Below, piece after piece: positions 46,886 to 59,300 of a stretch of DNA of 64,000 nt. Numbering within the stretch: the first letter of the stretch is position 1; every line of letters starts with the position of its first letter. The position numbers and the translations under genes were made by a program. Under the pieces are notes generated by a model. The model was given only the letters and a program-made list of their open reading frames with translations. It did not search any database and was not told where the DNA came from. The DNA is from Patiria pectinifera (lineage: Eukaryota > Echinodermata > Asteroidea > Valvatida > Asterinidae), in the NCBI GenBank assembly GCA_029964075.1, contig CM057138.1, positions 9,108,932 to 9,172,931 on the forward strand, in the 5' to 3' direction.

Positions 46886-47346
46886 CTACGCCCCAAATAA
46901 ATGTATGTTCATCTTACCAATGTGACTTTCAATCCAGTCGGTATATGCCGAAAGTCTTGTGTAAATACCATACCGACCTTCCACGGCGCACCCTTCACCC
47001 CAGCTGACAATGCCTATCTGGACCCATCGTTTGCTGCCGTCTGCAACGGTCATCTGCCTCATGACTGGCCCTCCCGAGTCTCCCTTACACGCATCCAGGC
47101 CTCCCTCCGGTACTCCCGCACAAAACGCGATTGCAGGCTTGTAAAAGGACACACCCGTACACTCATAGTGGTTGATGAAACTGTCCCTGCATTCTCTGTC
47201 AGTGCGCACGGGGACAACAAGGTATTTGAGGAGAGACGAGGTAGGCCTGTATCCGTCAAAGCACAGATTACCGTAATCATAGGGTTGCGTAGTGCCCCAT
47301 CCAGCCACATATGGTGGTTCTCCGTGTGGTGAATAAAGTGCTCTTT
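46886..47346 (-). CDS. gene A terminal exon with catalytic Ser
   Basis: Acceptor ctacaatcag; stop TAG at 46886-46888. Contains YVAGWGTTQP, DACKGDSGGP (Ser codon TCG at 47075-47077; pocket Asp six residues before), VQIGIVSWGEGCA and YTRLSAYTDWIESHIG. No AATAAA was found close downstream on the minus strand before the gene B linker exon at 46511. Confidence 0.92.
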
Positions 47347-50300
47347 CTGATTGTAGAAAATAATCAAATGCTTATTATCATTACATTGATAGTAATAATA
47401 ATTTGGTGGCCAATCATCCTTACTTGCAACTGAGAATCTAAACTGCGAAGGACGCGGCTACAACGTGGTCGAGCCAAAGGCGTGTAAAGACAGCCGCCAT
47501 TATGAGCCATGTGGGAACCACCAGCCAGAGATCGAAAGTGTTTTAGTTATGCAGAGTGAGGAAAAACCGGAGAGCCCGGAAAAAAACCCTCTCGGCACGG
47601 AATCAACGCACAACTCTACTCACATAATGGTCTGAGCCGGGAATCGAACCCGGGCCACAGTGATGAGAGACAATCGCTTTACGCACTAGCCAACCATGCC
47701 ACCATAACATTAATTAGTTGAGGGATATAGTGGAGGGAAAAAGACATTGAGAATAATGAAAGGGAAGCTGGTTGACCAAATGGGACTTTGATCCGAAACG
47801 GCTCTGCGAACAAGTGAAGTTTAACCTTGCGCAGCGTTTACAAAAAAACTTTGCAACAACTCGTCAACTGCTGCCCTTTGGGCAGCAGGTACTTTCCCGC
47901 ACCACGCAAGACCCTATTCATAGCAATACAACAAAAAGCCACGTGCCAGACAGTGTCCAGACATTTGCCAGACAGTGCGCTGGAAAGATAATTGACTGGC
48001 GGCTGTGGTATGCAGTTATGAAAGGAAATGACTGTGTCAAGTTACAGGTCTTTGTTGATGTTTCAATGAGACTTGGCAGGAGGCCTGGTCGAAAGTTTGT
48101 TGACACGGCCTGGGTGTAGCCCTGGCTGCAAAGTTCATTGAACCAGCTTATTTGGCAAGGGTCGAATGAGGATTAGATGGAAGGTGACCGTCATTGGCCG
48201 TCAATTTTTTTTTCTTCAAAAAATTCGGTTACCTGGGGCCCAAAGGGCAGCAGGTCATTCTGCGCAGGGTTAAAAATTAAAAAAGGGTAAATGAGCCCTC
48301 ACTCGACTGGTTTTAGGGTCCTGGCGTTATGGCATCTTCTGAGCCATAATTGCAATGAGTACGGTCAAAGCTACTTTTTTACGGTCCTACTTATTGTTTG
48401 GTCATTTCCAGCTCAGGTCGAAGTCATACAATTCGGAGCTACTTCCATAGTTGAGTTGATACGAACTCTAGTAAGCCTAAACTAAGAGAAGTAAACTATC
48501 ACTCTACAATCTACGTCGAGGAATCGCTCCTAGAAAGTCTTTCGATGGAAACTCCTCCAATCGTGTAGGCCTATTACTTAAAAAAATGTGATGGCTCACG
48601 CAAGCGAGGTATTTTGTGATCGACTTTATGCATGTACCTGCTGCTTAAAGGGAAAATACAACATTTGCAAACATCAAAAAATAAAACTACCAAATCATTT
48701 TGAAATACCTTGCTGGACTGTTAGTGAATGACAGTGTAAAGCATCCTGTAAAATCATGGCACCTGGTTTACTGTCATTTTCAAGAAAAGTGGTATTTTTG
48801 TATCAATTTCCAACGCTGATCGGCCGATCAGCGTTGGAAAAAACTGGCTTTTTTTCAAATACTGGCCCCAGTTGACCATCGCACTTGTTTGCAATCGATT
48901 ACACACCTATGAACGGGTACAAGCAAGCTAGACTGGTTCCCTGACCTTACAATTCCCCAAGATATGTAAACTGATCTGTTTCTTCTTAAATGGAGTCAGG
49001 GAACCAGACTACAGGAAAATGATTGTTTTTCTTGGTTTTTATAGCATTTTCGAACCCAAAACCTCAAAAAAGTCTGTGTAACTATATTTGCTATATATTT
49101 CCAACCCCCCAATTCCATCCATTTCTGAAAATAACAGCAAAAGCAAATGATGTATATTCCCTTTAAGTAAATGCTTCCCTTATAAAGTACACATTTAGGA
49201 CGCCCTCACCTTTCATAGCAAGTTTTGGCATGCAGATTGGTCTTATTCCTGACCTCAGCATGACATCACGGCTCAATCGTAAAACGGCAATATCATTATC
49301 AAGGACCGAATTAAACGCCTCATGCTTTATTAGGGCGTCGTCTCCATCAAGGGTATACACAAGGGCTGGGTCTAACAGTCGAAGAGCTGACCTGGATTTA
49401 TTACGAATTCCTGAAATAAAGAGAAACAACATCATGACACCATACAGTCCTACAACTATGACAAAATTGACGGGCCACTGCAGTGCGAATTGATTATTCA
49501 TTCAGACGCAAGCGCCCGTGGTATCCACTTACAATCTGGGAAGTGAATTATGTCTATGATCAGTCCCATATATGGTGAACAGTCACATGATGCTCAGTCA
49601 CATGATGACAACCATGTGACTTTCTTCGTGAATCTGATTGGGTAACATGAATATTGCGTCTGGTGAAATCGGATCCGGTGAAGTCGGAAGCGTAAAAATC
49701 AAACGTTTGATTTCATCCGGTTGCCCGGTACACGGTCAGATCGGTCCGATTTTTTTTCTTTTTTTCAGCGCACATCTCTGTACGATGTCCTGATGATCTC
49801 ATAAACCAAAAATTGGAAAGGTATGCGTTGGGCTTAAGATACAAATGTACTCGCCGAAACGTCAATACTGGTTACTGGTAAAGCTGACTTTCAAATCTGG
49901 AAGAAATTGTTCGGCGTCCCCAAATCTATGTATTTATATCAGTTTCTAGGAATTTACAGAAGTTGTTATTTCACGAACAGTTGACCACACATATTATATA
50001 GATATATTCCGAATTTCTGCTTAATCTTTTTTTTTTTGCTAACGCTTGTGTTACATATTGAATCATCTCTAAAGAAAAGTTAGGCCACTAATTTTATTAG
50101 CGACCAAACCCACGTATATGGTTCTCCAATAGCACAGTACGTGTAGGCGCTACGGTTGACCGATTTCGGCCCGGCCACACAATGGACAATCGCATATTAG
50201 CATATTCATTAGCGTCACTCGGCGTGACTTGGCGTGTGTCTCGGTATTGACCAACAGTAGCCGGCAAAAAGGGTGATATTTATCAATAAATAACTCGTGA

Positions 50301-53300
50301 AGGAGGCTTTTAACGCAAACGTTTACTGCACACCATAATGGACAGGAACCTTATTAATATTTGTAAGGCTTGAAAAGATTGACAGACATTGCTTACGCCA
50401 GTGTTACAGCTTTCAAATATGCACGTGGCCAGGCTAATTTTCCAATTTCAACGAAAAGTAAAGAACATATCACAACGATGTTTAGCACAAACTTGGATCA
50501 TTATAAGGGAATAAACCCTGAAAGTTGCATGAAGATACGGTCTTTCAAACGGGAGAAATTAGTTTTGAAAGATTTTGCCCACCAACGTGAACATGTGCGT
50601 GTACATGTAGTTTCATTCAAACTAAAGTGTTATGTAACCTTTAGAAATCGCCCTGCGCAACCGCATGGCTGTAACGGCTTGTTGGCCCGTAGAACCAGTG
50701 CCCGAGTAATGGGAAACCTGTTTACACCTCTATACGTCGACATATTTATTTGGAATAGTGAACGCTATTTCTCCCAGAATTATTTGTAATGTATGCCTTA
50801 ATCATTAAGTTTTGACCAATTATAAATGTCCAAACAACCTACCTGTATATACTCTGATGGCAGACCATGGGCAGTGGTTGCCTCCGAAGCAGTGTGCAGC
50901 TGACAGAACCCAGTTACGAGCTATGAGGCTACCGCCACAGAAAAACCTGGGCTGGAAAATTAGCAAGTATTTTTTTTTATTTTGCAACATTTTATCAATC
51001 CCAACCACAATTTATGGTTAAGTGCAAACTGCTTTGCGCAAAAATGAAAAAAAAAAAAACAATTGGACGGCTGCAATTAGCTGCTTGAGGCAATTAAATG
51101 ATACAGAGTTTAAGATTCATTGCCTAATGGTGGTCTTTTAACTTTAGTCCTACAAGCATCGCTTTAAGACAACCAAGAATATAATGCATTACTACCTCAC
51201 ATCGTGTGCAGTTCCGATGGCAGAAGAGCGCCACCTGCCAGGGCCACTGGCCTTCTGCAGCATCAGTGCCGCCGGATATCCTTCCAAATATCCTCTGTTC
51301 TGCATATTCACTGTACCCGCAGGCCGCGTAGTCGTCTTCAACGAAAAAGAGATCGGGGTCGAATTAAAAATGGTGTCATATATTTCCCACATGATCGAAA
51401 ATGGTTAGCGAGCGTGACTCAACAAAGCAGAATATAAATGCTGCGTCGATGAAATGTTAAGCAATTCAGTATTCAGGATAGTTGCCGTTAGGGGCGCATA
51501 GCCTATATCCTCTTTAATAAATCTTCCTTTACAGGAGGATATATACATTTTTCTTTTTTTGCGCTATGTAACTTAGACGTTTTCTTGACTGGGGCAATGG
51601 AGATTTCCAGATGTGTGTTTTTCTGTAATTCTATTTTTATGTACGACCTTTCAAACACTTTCCTACGTGTAATTGTATGACATGTTAAAACAATAACGAA
51701 TCTCGGATCGGGATATAAACAGTAGCAGGGACCGATTATACGAAACTCGTCTTATCTTATCTTGGAACTTATTAAAGTCGAGTCCCAGCTCTAAGATCGA
51801 TCTTAGCTAAGACGCGTTGTACGACCGACTTCGCTAAACCCATCTTATAGCAAGACGCATCAAAACTGCCAACTTGATGGCAGTTTCGTATTTGTTTTTA
51901 CCGCTCGACGAATCAGTCGTTGAAAAGAAAAACGCAAAACCATTTCCGCGCACAGAAAAATTACTCTAGTCAATAAATTTCACACGCAAGGTAGGGCTAC
52001 ATCAGATACGATAGAGTCATTCTTGCTCAGGGGCGTAAATCCCAGAGTGGGGATGGGGGTATATATCTCCCCACTTTTTGACCAGGGGGGATGGGCTATT
52101 GAATCATCCCCCACTTAATTGTGATGAGAATAAAAAATGATTTTAAGGTCATTTTTCAACATCCCAACGACCAAAATGCATTCAATAACACTGAAAAGTG
52201 GTGAAACGAAGAACAAAAGCGTTTAAACTGCACCTATTTGATGCCAGTATATACATACTGATATTCATCTATATCCCGAAGAGCGCCTTAGTGTAATGTG
52301 GTGTCAGCGCCCCCCCCCCCTTTTTCGAATTTCCACATGCGGCAATTTTTGGATTTTGGTCATCCCCCATCCCACCCCCAACTCGCCGGCACAGATTTAC
52401 GTCACTGTTCTCGTTCCCCACTTCATCACTCTACTTCAAATCCTTTCAAATATGTTTCTACAGCGATTTTCTTCCTCGAAACTATAACTCTAGGCCAACA
52501 CTCGTCGAATAATTTCCAAACTTTATAATAATTAACGCACGCATTAATGACATCAGACGACCCTCAGACCGATCTTAAGTTAAGACGAGTTCAGCCGCGT
52601 TTCAAAGAAAGTCTTAAATTTGGTGAAATCGATCCTAGGGTGAGTCGCGAGTTAAGACCAGTCACCCTTCCCAAGACGCGTCTTGGACATTAGCGGCCCA
52701 GGACATTACGAAGTAAAGTGGAGCACTTTTATAACAAGGTCCCTGGGACTTTACAAAATACCTTGTTAAGTACCTTTGTATTATCAGTAATGAAAAACAA
52801 AGAAAAACAAATACTTTCGACCTAAAATTGTTCTTTTTATAAGCAGGAGGTTGTATTGACATTCATTGCTCTTTTTTTTTTATCAAGGTTCGACTGTACA
52901 TGTACAGGAAAATCGCCTCTTTAATGTTATCTCACCATTTGTAGATTGTAGCAGCGCACATGCATCCCTAAAGGTGTGAATTCAAACCACGCAACCATTG
53001 CTTGTAAAGTAAAATTTAATCATTGTGGTTATTTAAAAAAAGTGTATCAGCAGTGTAAGAGTGAATTTGTCTTCTTTTAAATAAAGACAATCGTGGAGAT
53101 GAGGACTTTAGATAACAGTTCTTTTGATACGTGATCAAAGTCACTGTCTTCAATTGCATTTTTTTCACCACATCATTGACTATACATACCGCGATTTGAT
53201 TCACTCTCCGTTGTTCCATTCTCGCTGTTCCAACCTTCTGTAGTTTCCATGCTTGGTGAGACTGTAGGATCAACAGATGACCCTGAACTCTCGGAAGAAT

Positions 53301-56300
53301 AGTCGGACAACAAGGAATCTTCAGTGGGCAATTGCAAACTTGGACCTACCACAAGGTAAATGTTCCATTAATGATGTAGGTGTTGATTGGCAGGGGGGGG
53401 GGTGTCGGGACATAATCAGAACGACAGTTTGCACACCTGGTACAAAACAACACGTCTTATACCTTCAAACATGTGACTCAACTCCACAGAAACTTCTAAA
53501 ACAAGATGGCATCCGCAAACGGGTTTTCCAGTCTGCTTGGCAGGGGCATCTGTCCAGCCGTCAAAGCGAAACAGCACCCTAGCCATAGAGCTATATTAAA
53601 TTACAGCTCACTAGTCTAACGCTAATAAATTAAGTACATGTGCCCACAGTATATGTCAAATTCATTCATCATGCAAACTCGATAGATTATTTACAGAAAT
53701 TATAGTATTGTATGTGTTGCCTTTACCGGACGCTGGAAGTGCTTCACGGTGTTATAGATTATGCCTTGTGGGAACACGTACTACAGTACACCAAGTGATG
53801 TTAAAAACATCACATATTATATCCATAGGCCTACTAAACAAAAGGTAGGTTTGTAAGAGAGTATGAGCCAGCTACAATTAATTAAAACTCCTTTGAGAAA
53901 TGAACTCTGTCACAATAAAAGTACAAATACTTGGAAACGATTGGCAATGTCTTCAGATGGGAGAATGATCACGGTACATTGTGGGTAACTTGGCGTTAAA
54001 GGTAAAAAAGGTGGAAAACTGAAGGTGTGAAGATGTCTTTATGCTTACTTTCTGGGCAAGGTCCATTGCTGACGACCTGTATGTCCAAGTCCAGCAGACA
54101 GCCTGCAGCCTTCATTCTGCAGATGCTGGTGTACGTCCGACCGTCACTCCCACAGTATTGCTCCTGGCCTACGTCATGACACTGCTGCGGGTGGATGCAG
54201 TGGCATGTTGGTGGACCATTGCTGTTGGCCACACATCTCTCCCAAACCTCACAGTTACAATCATCTGGAATTGGAATAACGGATTCAGCTGCTGGATAAT
54301 ATGTAAATTTGCATATTATACATATACATTTGCTGGTGACACCAGCAACAAGGAGATATTTGCAGTGACACCGTGTACAGATAGGCCTACCCAGTTAATG
54401 ATGAAAAACTGACAACAGCATGTACCATTTCATTTTTTTTGGGGGGGGGGGCCTGGGCCAAAACCTGTAACGTGCAATCTCGTAGTGGCAACTTAATTTC
54501 TCAGTTGTAAGTAGTTTGGAACATGTTAATTGATATTTTACAATCACGGTGCACAAATTAGAAATAAAGGGGAATGTTTCCCCAATGTAACAATACCGCA
54601 TAAGGGCGATCGCGATACATCGCTGCCATTACGTACCAGCCTCGCCTCCATGGGCGCGTGTGCGTTCTTTCATTAACCCCTGGCCGTGAGGAATACGTTA
54701 ACGGCGATGCTGACTGGCTATTCAGGGCGTACTGAGCGCGTATTTCGAAAACTGCGCGCCCTTTATTCGCTCATATAATCTCCTACACGTCAAGTACATA
54801 CGAAATGAGTGTCACTATTATACTTGAAATTGAATAACTTTTGATTTACCTGTGATTGATTTGTGTTGTAAAGGGACAACAAGCGTACGTATATGTCATC
54901 ATAACGCCACGTCGAAATCTCATTATGCCGTGTTTGAAAGGATCGATTCTCAAAAAAACAAAAACCTTTAAGCACCGTGTCGTGCGTTAATCTATTTTTG
55001 ACCAAAAATTGGCAAAATAATGAGAAAAAAGTTGTCATAAGGTCAATGTGCAATTGGGGCCAATTTGAACAACCAGATTCAGATTCAGCACAAGCGAATT
55101 AGTAAAGTTGACCTTATTGCAAGTTGACACCAGAAAGTTAAGACGAACCTCAACTTCTAGACCTGATACAGATTTTGGTCCATGGACTAAGGGCTAAAAC
55201 CTGTCCAGATTCGAAAAAAACACACTTGTTGATGGAGATGCACAGCTTTAGAGTATCGCCATGTATCTGGAGGAGAAGAGATTTGAAGCATTACTGTCTT
55301 ACTTTCTGGGCAAGGTCCATTGCTGACGACCTGTATGTCCAAGTCCAGCAGACAGCCTGCAGCCTTCATTCTGCAGATGCTGGGGTACGTCCGACCGTCA
55401 CTCCCACAGTATTGCTCCTGGCCTACGTTTTGACACTGCTGCGGGTGGATGCAGTGGCATGTTGATGGACCATTGCTGTTGGCCACACATCTCTCCCACA
55501 CCTCACAGTTGCAGTCATCTGGCCCCAATAGCGGGCCTGTGCCACCAGGAACATCGGCTGTCAAAAAAAAAAGAGTTAGGATTCTTGCATTGAACTCTTG
55601 GGTGTCAAATATTGTAAATTCTCTTTGTACTGCCGTCTCTTTAGACATTTAATTGCAAAGTTTTCAAAAAGCCTTTTAAAAAAGACTGTAAGGGTAGTCT
55701 TTTTGAGTTTAGAAAAATGTAATTCCAATTCTTCAAAAAATATAGTTGTACATGTATACCTCTAAAAACGTTGTGAACATACTTATGGTGAATTTATACG
55801 ACTTCTGTGGTTCAAATCAATAAGGATGATCAATTGCATATTATAAGTATTGTTCTACGCCTACAATTGTATTTGTTACTGTAGGGATCTGGGAATTCCC
55901 CTTTAAGAAGTTACGTACGCGCCATAAGCATGATGACGTCACTGACTCGTGGTTGCTAAGTGCGTTCGGCAACTACATAGTTACAACAAAAACGTTCTTA
56001 TAATTTCTCAAACTTTATTCTTACTATTTTATTGGGCATGTATAAGTTGGCAAAATACATTTATAGTTTTCTCATAATATTAGATCACTCCTGAAATATG
56101 ATATTTTACTAAAGTAAATCTGGGTTTTGTGCTTCGGACTTCTTCGGGCTTTTCCGGAAGTAAGTGGCCTACGTGCAGGATTGGCACGTTCTGTTCCTTT
56201 TTTTCTTCGGACCATGCCGTTGCATGATGTGAGCCAGATTCACATCAAAAACCTTCTTTTGCGAGCTAAAATCTGAAGGCCCATATCTGAACAGCCCATC

Positions 56301-59300
56301 AACTGAAGTGAAGTGCTGTATAGCTGCTTTCGGAGTCATTTAAGGAAAGATTTGAAGACGTCGGGGTGAGAATTTTAGGCATTTCTTTCGACACATTTTG
56401 TAAGGTACATGTACGTGTATTGTACGTATAGTGTGTACGCTGTGACATGCAAACTTTAATACACAGCGTCTGCTTTTCTTTTTCATTGTACAGGATTTTT
56501 ATATTCCATTGAAATATTGTATCTCAACTGGATCATCAATAAATCAACCAATCAACTAATGACAGAAACCGATGATGATTGTCCACGCTTGGTGATTGTC
56601 TCCCATCCTCCTTAACTGGTGGACGAGTCTCCCCCTCTGAATAAGACAGCAGGGCCGACCACTACATTACTATAATGGAATCCTTATATCATTACGTTAC
56701 TTTCTGCTCTGGTAACTGAACCAAATACATGTTCATGGTAGTTAATGAGTAACCACTAATCACGATTTTACTTCAAACAGAACTAGAGGTTGTAGGAACA
56801 ACCACACGGTGTTGGGCCATTGATTACCGCAAACTTTGCCACACATAAAGTGCATGTTTAAATCCATGTTTGACCTAGTCAACATGGCGCTAGAGGGCGC
56901 TCTAACATTTTATGATATCACCTGTAATTTTTTCTAAAGTACAGTCTAGGAAGTCACTCACATCGTTGAAAGTAAGTTCACATCTTTTACCAATTTCAAA
57001 TTATAAGGCACTTCCGGTTACGACTGGAAGAAGGAGTCAGGTGATTTTGGCCTTAATACCAAATATGAAGACCCTGCAATATTGCATCGATTGCCATAAA
57101 AACAAATTCAAATGTGTAACAGTTGATTTGATATTGATTTCCAAAGATTAAACATAGGAATCTGTATGATACTTGATGACGCCATTGTTACATCATTACC
57201 TGAAAGTGCACGAGGTATGCTAACTGTGCTACATATAGCCAGATGTTGATTATATCTATCACTGTTGATTTTTTAGCAATTTTTGAAGGTTTAAAGGTCT
57301 TTTCATTGTAACTTCCGTAATCAATTTGTTTTTGCGCACAGGTCCTGTCTGCATTTAAGGTCATCATGTATATTAATTTTGACGCGATTACCGCAAACTT
57401 CGCCACAGACATCAAGTGAAGATGGGTTTTTGATATTTTATAACCTCCGCTAGATGGCGCTCGAACACTTCATGGCATCACCGATCATTTTTTAAAGGTC
57501 AACCCAGGCAGACACTTACATCATTGAAAACAAGTTCACATCTTTTTCCACTATCAAATTATTGGGCACTTCCAGTTTTGACCGGAAGGAAGGGTCACGT
57601 GATTTGACGTGCACCAGATAAAATGGAGATCATGTATTATCGTGTCAATTCCCGCAAAATTCAAGTTCCGTTTTCTCACAGTTGATTTTATATTGAATTT
57701 CAAAGATAACATTTAGTATTTTCTAAAGTGACGCCACGTGACCCATGATGACGTCATGATGACGTAATCACAAAAACACATTTTCAGTGGGTTGTGCATT
57801 CATGTATTGACAACTGAAGTTCATATCACTTTTCATGTTGACAAACAGCTCTAGAGAAGAATGTGTCTGGGAGAAAAAAAATCATAATAAATTCATAGAA
57901 TAACAGTAGGTTTTGGGCTCATACCCCAACACCTAATAAATTGTTTGACTGACTTCCAAACAAACCAGAGTCTCACCTTCACAAGTAGGAAAGGAAGGAG
58001 ACCAGCTGCCACCCTGGCAAGTAAGGCGGGTTTCTCCTACCCGATGGAATCCGGATTGGCAAGTAAATATCACTACTGAGCCTGGTGAGTTGCCTCCATT
58101 TATCCTGAGACGTAGGTTGGGGTCTAGGTTTGCCATGTTGATCTCAGGACATTCCCGAGCTGGTTACGGAACACAATAAGAAACCAAGAAGGAATTATTC
58201 TTCATATAATATTTTGACATAAAGCCAACATATAATTGCAATGCAATGTAACGCAACACAATGCTACATCACGCGTGCCATGCCACGCTACATAGTTACA
58301 AGTACGTCATGCAGTTTTTAATCTTAAACCTTTAATTTTATTACGTTCGTGCACATTCTACAGATAAGTTGTCTCCGGCCATCAGTGTTGTGGTCGAATA
58401 CTTTTTCATGAGTATGAGACGAGTTCGAGTATTTTTTCTACGAGTACGAGTGCACTTCCATGAGTACGAGTACGAGTACTTTTCCATGAGTACGAGTACG
58501 AGTACGTTTCCATGGGTACAAATATTCCCTATTATATACTTTTCAGTCACACAGGCAAAAGGAAAAAAACAAGATAGTTCATGAGCGTAAAACAAATGCG
58601 AACCCTTTGTTAAACCCAAACAATTTTTAAACGATTGGACAACTTAATGGAACCCTGAAGTGTAGAACTTTAACAAGAGTGGGAGACATGGAGCAGTTTG
58701 ACATTTATTTACTTTATTAGACAGGTATGACTGGAGTCATGCATTCAATAACACATGTTTCGCGACAAGTGGGCGATATGATTCAAACTATAAGGGTTGG
58801 TGCTTAAACTTGCTCTTTGTATGATTTCAATCAGTCTTTCCTTTTCCCAACAAACCATTAAATGTTATCTTGCTAGGAGTCAATCACTTATATTTCTGAA
58901 CTTCCAACAATCAGAAAGGTTTGTGTTTTGTAATGTTTTTATTTGTAACTTTTAATTTTGAATGGGGGAGGGGGGTGCCTGTTTGACATCCAAAACAATG
59001 TCATTCTTACAAATTATGTAACTAACTCGCTGGGTTGAAAGATTAAACGAACATAGCGTTAACTTTGGAGCACCAACAGTTTTTTTTAAAACATGTTTGT
59101 TGCACTTCAAGAAGTGCATGTATAATGTACCTACTTTGATTGTACAGTGTGTCCAGAAGTGTGGTTTTACAGGCTATGACAGCATTGTTTGTACCATAAA
59201 ATGCAGCCCTGTACTGGTAGACTGTATTCAGCATTGAGTATTTAGCTATGTAGCTAGCTGTGCACAGATATGACAATCAACTGCGTGCTAAACATGCCTT

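Noticed and set aside
46901-47332. 143-codon + strand ORF
   Set aside because: Antisense shadow of the gene A terminal exon, whose frame carries GDSGGP and the S1 fold.
47772-48119. 115-codon + strand ORF in the gene A intron
   Set aside because: No recognisable motif; no supported splice partners; opposite strand to the gene around it.
52296-52528. Overlapping Pro/His-rich ORFs
   Set aside because: Generated by C-runs of the 52025-52410 repeat.
57188-57415. 75-codon minus ORF between FIMAC and CCP exons
   Set aside because: No Cys pattern, no phase-1 splice borders; lies partly in the tandem duplicated intron repeat.
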